This document shows, one piece after another, positions 14,569 to 17,393 of a DNA stretch of 17,393 nt. Both the position numbers and the translations under genes were made by a program. How positions within the stretch are numbered: position 1 is the stretch's first letter; each line of letters starts with the position of its first letter. The notes under the pieces are model-generated. The model made no database searches. It had not been told where the DNA came from and worked only from the letters and a program-made list of their open reading frames with translations. Origin of the DNA: Candidatus Poseidoniaceae archaeon (GTDB taxonomy: Archaea > Thermoplasmatota > Poseidoniia > Poseidoniales > Poseidoniaceae); assembly GCA_023254445.1 (NCBI GenBank), contig JALRLN010000017.1:1-17393 (forward strand), in the 5' to 3' direction.

Positions 14569-16163
14569 GGCTCGCCGGTGATCAACCAGAGGGCCTTGGA
14601 CGGGTCCATGGCCGCCAGCAGGGGTGCGAGTTTTGGCGCCACGTCAACCCCGAGGATGAGTTCGTAGGTCAGCCTGTAGGCGCTTCGGAGCGGCTGTTCC
14701 ACCTCACGTGCCGCGTCTGGGATGCAGCGAGACAGCGTCGCTTCGTTCCACGACCCTGAGGCGATCGCGTCGGAGAGTTGCTTGACCAGGGCGCCGTGGA
14801 GTGGCTTCTCTTCCTCCGCGAGGTTGCTCAGGCGCTCCGCATCGGGCGCGTCGCGAACCGCGATGCGCATCTCCTCTGGGAAATGGTCGCTGTTGACCCA
14901 ATGGCGCATCCGACGCACGCGGGCGTCGAACTCGGACCGTGCCCCCACGTCCTCGGGCATCATGGCCCACACGGCTTCGTCGTCGTCACGGATCTGCACC
15001 AACATCGCGAGGTGACGGAAGGTGACGCCGACGGCTGACGGACGCTCGCCCGTGTCTGCGACCGACGAAAGCCGCGTCGAAACGATGTCGTCCTCGATGG
15101 ATACACGCTGACGCCGGCTGATCTCTGGGTCCTCCAATTTGGCCTCCAAGTCGTGACGGAGCAAGCGCTCGTAGGCGTCGGCGAGGGTGACCAAGCCCAT
15201 GCCGGTGTCGAATTCGATGGCCTTCGACGGCTTGGTTGAGGCGATCAGGTAGCGAAGGATCTCCGGTGGTACGAGGCGGAGGGCCTCGATCGGTCCAACC
15301 GTATTGCCGCTTGAGGACGACATTGCTCCTTCGCCTCGAAGGCTGATCCACTCGTAGGTGAGCCCTTCGGGGGGGGTGCCGCCAAGCAGTTCGCAGAGTT
15401 CCTTCCCGGTGTCGTAGGACCCACCTGCTGCACCGTGGTCCTTCCCGAAGGGCTCGCAGGTGACGCCAAGGTTGCACCACTTGGCTGGCCAGTCCAAGCG
15501 CCAGGGAAGTTTTCCCTCGCCCTTCGTGATGTCGCAGGCGCCGGTGCGTCCGTCATCGGCCACCCAGTGGATGAGATCGCCTTCCACATGGGACACCTGA
15601 AGCCCCGTTTGGCATCCGCGTTCGTCCACAGGGGTGAACGGCCACCAGTCCTCTGGAAGGTCTCGGCCGGAAATGCGTTCGATGATGTCCCGAACCTTGT
15701 CACGCTCACGGATGGCGGTGCGGATGTGCTCCACGTACCGCCCGGTCAGGTATTCGGTGTGGTTGTAGACCAATTCCGGCTGAACGCCGAGGATCTTGAG
15801 CGCCTCGAGGAAGGGTTCGAGAAAATGGTCGGCATACGTTCGACCGCTGGAAAAGGCTGCCATGTCCGGTCGGCCGTCGGCGTCAGGCGGTGGGATGCGG
15901 AAGAGCTGCACGCCCACGTACTGCTCGTAGGCTTCATCGAGGAAGTCGTACACCTTGCGCAAAGGGTCGGCGCTGTCCACGACGAAGCAGAACCGAGCAT
16001 CACCGCCCTGTGCTCGAATGCCGCGCACGATCATTTCGCCCGTGAGGATCTCACGCAGGTGCCCGATGTGGAATTCACCGCTTGGGGTGATGCCCGTGTT
16101 CACCACGTGCAGGGGCGTCTTGCTGGACACAAGCCGCTCACCGATCACGTCGGACCAGTGCAT
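14553..16163 (-). CDS. lysK: Class I lysyl-tRNA synthetase
   Basis: This 536-residue enzyme charges tRNA-Lys. It is the archaeal class I form rather than the class II form of most bacteria. The class I Rossmann domain has TGITPSGEFHIGHLRE with the HIGH motif at 32-35, followed by ARFCFVVDSADPLRKV and a Cys-bearing insertion (WCNLGVTCEPFGKDH, 229-243). The KMSKS-equivalent loop reads GEGAMSSSSGN (277-287), with Ala280 and Ser285 where lysines are usual, which is unusual. The C-terminal 200 residues form the helical anticodon-binding bundle. Length is normal. The start at 16163 lies 9 bases after the gfcR stop, with GGTGA as possible ribosome binding site, so the two are probably co-transcribed. 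Confidence 0.95.
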   Translation of the reverse strand: MHWSDVIGERLVSSKTPLHVVNTGITPSGEFHIGHLREILTGEMIVRGIRAQGGDARFCFVVDSADPLRKVYDFLDEAYEQYVGVQLFRIPPPDADGRPDMAAFSSGRTYADHFLEPFLEALKILGVQPELVYNHTEYLTGRYVEHIRTAIRERDKVRDIIERISGRDLPEDWWPFTPVDERGCQTGLQVSHVEGDLIHWVADDGRTGACDITKGEGKLPWRLDWPAKWCNLGVTCEPFGKDHGAAGGSYDTGKELCELLGGTPPEGLTYEWISLRGEGAMSSSSGNTVGPIEALRLVPPEILRYLIASTKPSKAIEFDTGMGLVTLADAYERLLRHDLEAKLEDPEISRRQRVSIEDDIVSTRLSSVADTGERPSAVGVTFRHLAMLVQIRDDDEAVWAMMPEDVGARSEFDARVRRMRHWVNSDHFPEEMRIAVRDAPDAERLSNLAEEEKPLHGALVKQLSDAIASGSWNEATLSRCIPDAAREVEQPLRSAYRLTYELILGVDVAPKLAPLLAAMDPSKALWLITGEPQQAS

Positions 16164-16172
16164 GGGTTCACC
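16164..16172 (-). promoter_or_regulatory. Ribosome binding site region of lysK
   Basis: The nine bases between the gfcR stop and the lysK ATG read GGTGAACCC on the minus strand. GGTGA is a plausible Shine-Dalgarno sequence 4 bases before the ATG. It fixes the lysK start and indicates translation from a shared gfcR-lysK messenger, in contrast to the apparently leaderless genes elsewhere. Confidence 0.5.
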
Positions 16173-16754
16173 TCAAACGGGAACGGCTCGCACGATGCCG
16201 CGCAGCGGGACGCCCTCGATTTCGTTGCGCATGGTCTTGTTGACCAAGACGATGGCCAGCACGACCTCACCTCCGGCACCACGAATGGCCTCGATGGTTC
16301 GGGTCATGGTCACACCTGAAGAGAGGACGTCGTCGATGATGACAACGCGCTTCCCCGAGACCCGTCCATACTTGTCCGACAGGGCGCCAAGTCCGGGGCC
16401 TCCGTCGATGTTGCGCATGATGGCGACCTCGGCTCCCAAGAGCTTCGATGTCTCCTGCGCGAACACGATGCCGTTGATGGAAATTCCAACGACGGTGTCG
16501 ATGCCCTCACCCGCCTCTTCGTACGCCACATCGGCCATGATGGAGCCAATCGCTTCGATGCGCTCGGGCTTCACCCCGATGGTGCGCCATCCAATCCGCA
16601 CGTCCGCCGGCGCGGCGCTACGGTCTTCACCCGCGAGGAGCCACGCGACCGTGTCCTGCGACAACGAGAGTTCGTCTGCAATTTGCTGTGAGTTGAGTCC
16701 GTCGCCTCGAAGGCCGGATGCGAGGGCACGCAGTTCCTCGATGCTCATCGTCAT
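16173..16754 (-). CDS. gfcR: HTH-phosphoribosyltransferase, GfcR/PyrE-like
   Basis: This 193-residue protein combines an N-terminal helix-turn-helix (about 5-41, with NSQQIADELSLSQDTVAWLL) with a type I phosphoribosyltransferase domain. The PRPP loop is VVIIDDVLSSGVTM (137-150), with the paired Asp and Ser-Gly-Val-Thr; VVGISINGIVFA (88-99) and the flexible-loop region around SDKYGR precede it. This architecture matches archaeal GfcR/PyrE-like proteins. In haloarchaea GfcR activates genes of sugar catabolism; in other archaea the role is unknown, and sensing of PRPP or a nucleobase is an inference. It may not be a true orotate phosphoribosyltransferase. Two starts are possible, ATG 16754 (MTMSIEE) and ATG 16748. 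It is the upstream gene of the lysK unit and divergent from aIF2-beta. Confidence 0.88.
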   Translation of the reverse strand: MTMSIEELRALASGLRGDGLNSQQIADELSLSQDTVAWLLAGEDRSAAPADVRIGWRTIGVKPERIEAIGSIMADVAYEEAGEGIDTVVGISINGIVFAQETSKLLGAEVAIMRNIDGGPGLGALSDKYGRVSGKRVVIIDDVLSSGVTMTRTIEAIRGAGGEVVLAIVLVNKTMRNEIEGVPLRGIVRAVPV

Positions 16755-16852
16755 GTGGCTCAGGGCGCCGTCCGCCTCGACGCAATTGAACCCTTCCTCA
16801 CGGGGGTCAAGGTCACGGACAGGTTGAAAGCGGAGGCGTCGGAGCCGTGGTT
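16755..16852. promoter_or_regulatory. Divergent promoter region between gfcR and aIF2-beta
   Basis: These 98 bases hold no credible gene. On the plus strand TTGAAAG (16824-16830) is centred 26 bases before ATG 16853, as expected for the TATA element of a leaderless aIF2-beta transcript. On the minus strand TTCAATTG (16790-16783) is centred about 32 bases before ATG 16754 and may serve gfcR. The two elements are about 40 bases apart, so factors acting on one could affect the other. Confidence 0.45.
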
Positions 16853-17263
16853 ATGGGTGAGTTCGAGTACGAGGCCTTGCTCGACCGGGCCAGGGAGAAC
16901 ATCCCCGAGGACATCTCGAACCGCCGACGATGGAGGTTGCCAGAGCCTCAAATCCTCATCGAAGGAAGCAACACGATCTTCCAGAACTTCAACGCCGTCG
17001 TCTCGATGATGGACCGCGATGAAAACCACGTCTACCAGTTCATTCAGAACGAACTCGGTACCGCTGCGTCGCGGGATGGCCCCCGCATCCGTCTGAAGGG
17101 GCGCATTCCCCCGAAGCGCATCAGGAAAACCATCGTGAACTACGTGAACACGTACATCAAGTGCAGCCAGTGTTCAGCCCCTGACACGGTCTTCATGAAG
17201 GAAGACCGCACGACCTTGCTGAAGTGTCAGGCCTGTGGTGCGACCCGCCCGGTCAAACTGTGA
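16853..17263 (+). CDS. Translation initiation factor aIF2 subunit beta
   Basis: This 136-residue protein is the beta subunit of the heterotrimeric factor aIF2, which delivers initiator Met-tRNA to the ribosome. The N-terminus (FEYEALLDRARENIP) is the helix that contacts the gamma subunit. The middle domain contains EGSNTIFQNF and the RIRLKGRIPPKRI stretch. The C-terminal zinc ribbon has Cys104, Cys107, Cys125 and Cys128 (CSQC and CQAC). Length is typical for archaeal members (135-145). ATG 16853 is preferred over the in-frame GTG 16847 because it gives the usual N-terminus and fits a TATA-like element 26 bases upstream. The stop is immediately followed by the stop of the convergent ferredoxin-like gene. 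Confidence 0.96.
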   Translation: MGEFEYEALLDRARENIPEDISNRRRWRLPEPQILIEGSNTIFQNFNAVVSMMDRDENHVYQFIQNELGTAASRDGPRIRLKGRIPPKRIRKTIVNYVNTYIKCSQCSAPDTVFMKEDRTTLLKCQACGATRPVKL

Positions 17264-17393
17264 TCAGACCAAGTCCTTGGCCAAGGCTTCGACCTCGTTC
17301 ACGTTGAACGGAAGCGTCATCCACCGACCTTCGGGGTACACAACGGCCGAGGGCCCTGCTTCGCATCGGTCCAAGCAACCGGATTTTTGGACG
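17264..17393 (-). CDS. Thioredoxin-like [2Fe-2S] ferredoxin, C-terminal fragment
   Basis: Only the last 42 codons lie in the window; the gene continues past the right edge. The translated tail contains SGCLDRCEAGPSAVVYPEGR, which matches the second half of the shethna/NuoE-type thioredoxin-fold ferredoxins, where CLxxCExGP holds two of the four cluster cysteines and VVYPEG follows. The expected two N-terminal cysteines would be outside the window. Such small proteins (about 80-110 residues) transfer electrons, often to unknown partners. The stop at 17264-17266 abuts the aIF2-beta stop with no gap. NuoE itself is a possible alternative but usually has a different C-terminal region. Confidence 0.85.
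   Translation of the reverse strand, partial: VQKSGCLDRCEAGPSAVVYPEGRWMTLPFNVNEVEALAKDLV

Noticed and set aside
15435..16319. 294-codon plus-strand frame opposite lysK
   Set aside because: It lies antisense to lysK and the end of gfcR, both strongly supported, and shows no family motif.
1..17393. tRNA genes, CRISPR arrays, transposases, phage or defence genes
   Set aside because: Reading both strands by eye I saw no tRNA T-loop with matching acceptor stem, no regularly spaced repeats, no terminal inverted repeats and no mobile or defence protein motif. A tRNA scan and a repeat search would settle this.

Overview
This is a gene-dense, G+C-rich stretch of an archaeal chromosome with fifteen protein genes, two of them cut by the window edges. 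The archaeal assignment rests on aIF2-beta, the archaeal tRNA 2'-O-methyltransferase Trm56, class I lysyl-tRNA synthetase and a GfcR-type HTH-phosphoribosyltransferase. The mix with bacterial-style genes (thiolase, TauE, LemA, dihydropteroate synthase, carAB) and the tight packing suggest a marine Thermoplasmatota/Euryarchaeota lineage such as Marine Group II (Poseidoniales). That lineage placement is an inference and no marker was aligned. I saw no rRNA, tRNA, CRISPR array, transposase or phage gene, and no gene-free stretch longer than about 100 bases.

Layout. Positions 1-3308 (+) carry a tightly spaced run: the end of a YjbQ/UPF0047 protein, a hotdog thioesterase with an extra C-terminal domain, an acetyl-CoA acetyltransferase-type thiolase and a TauE/SafE membrane transporter. 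Positions 3364-6503 (+) carry LemA, a DHH-DHHA1 phosphoesterase with a Rossmann-like N-terminus, and a TraB-family membrane protein; the last two overlap by 8 bases. folP (dihydropteroate synthase) lies on the minus strand at 6493-7392 and ends inside the TraB gene tail. Divergent from folP is an unidentified four-helix membrane protein (7408-8046), followed by trm56. carA and carB (8699-13308) are translationally coupled. Next comes an unrecognised zinc-binding protein (13360-14568), whose end overlaps that of lysK. A minus-strand pair, gfcR then lysK (16754-14553), faces aIF2-beta (16853-17263) across a 98-base divergent promoter region. The window closes with the C-terminus of a thioredoxin-like [2Fe-2S] ferredoxin on the minus strand.

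How it works together. Most genes are housekeeping: pyrimidine/arginine precursor supply (carAB), folate synthesis (folP), translation (aIF2-beta, LysK, Trm56), and CoA-ester metabolism (thioesterase, thiolase). The LemA / DHH / TraB cluster is the most suggestive of an uncharacterised membrane-linked function. Transcription seems to start very close to many start codons: an identical TCATAAGG octamer sits about 25 bases before three genes, as expected for TATA elements of leaderless archaeal transcripts. I found no convincing entirely new system. The best leads are the degenerate KMSKS loop in LysK, the thioesterase C-terminal domain, the two-module zinc protein, the DHH/TraB pair and the recurrent promoter octamer.
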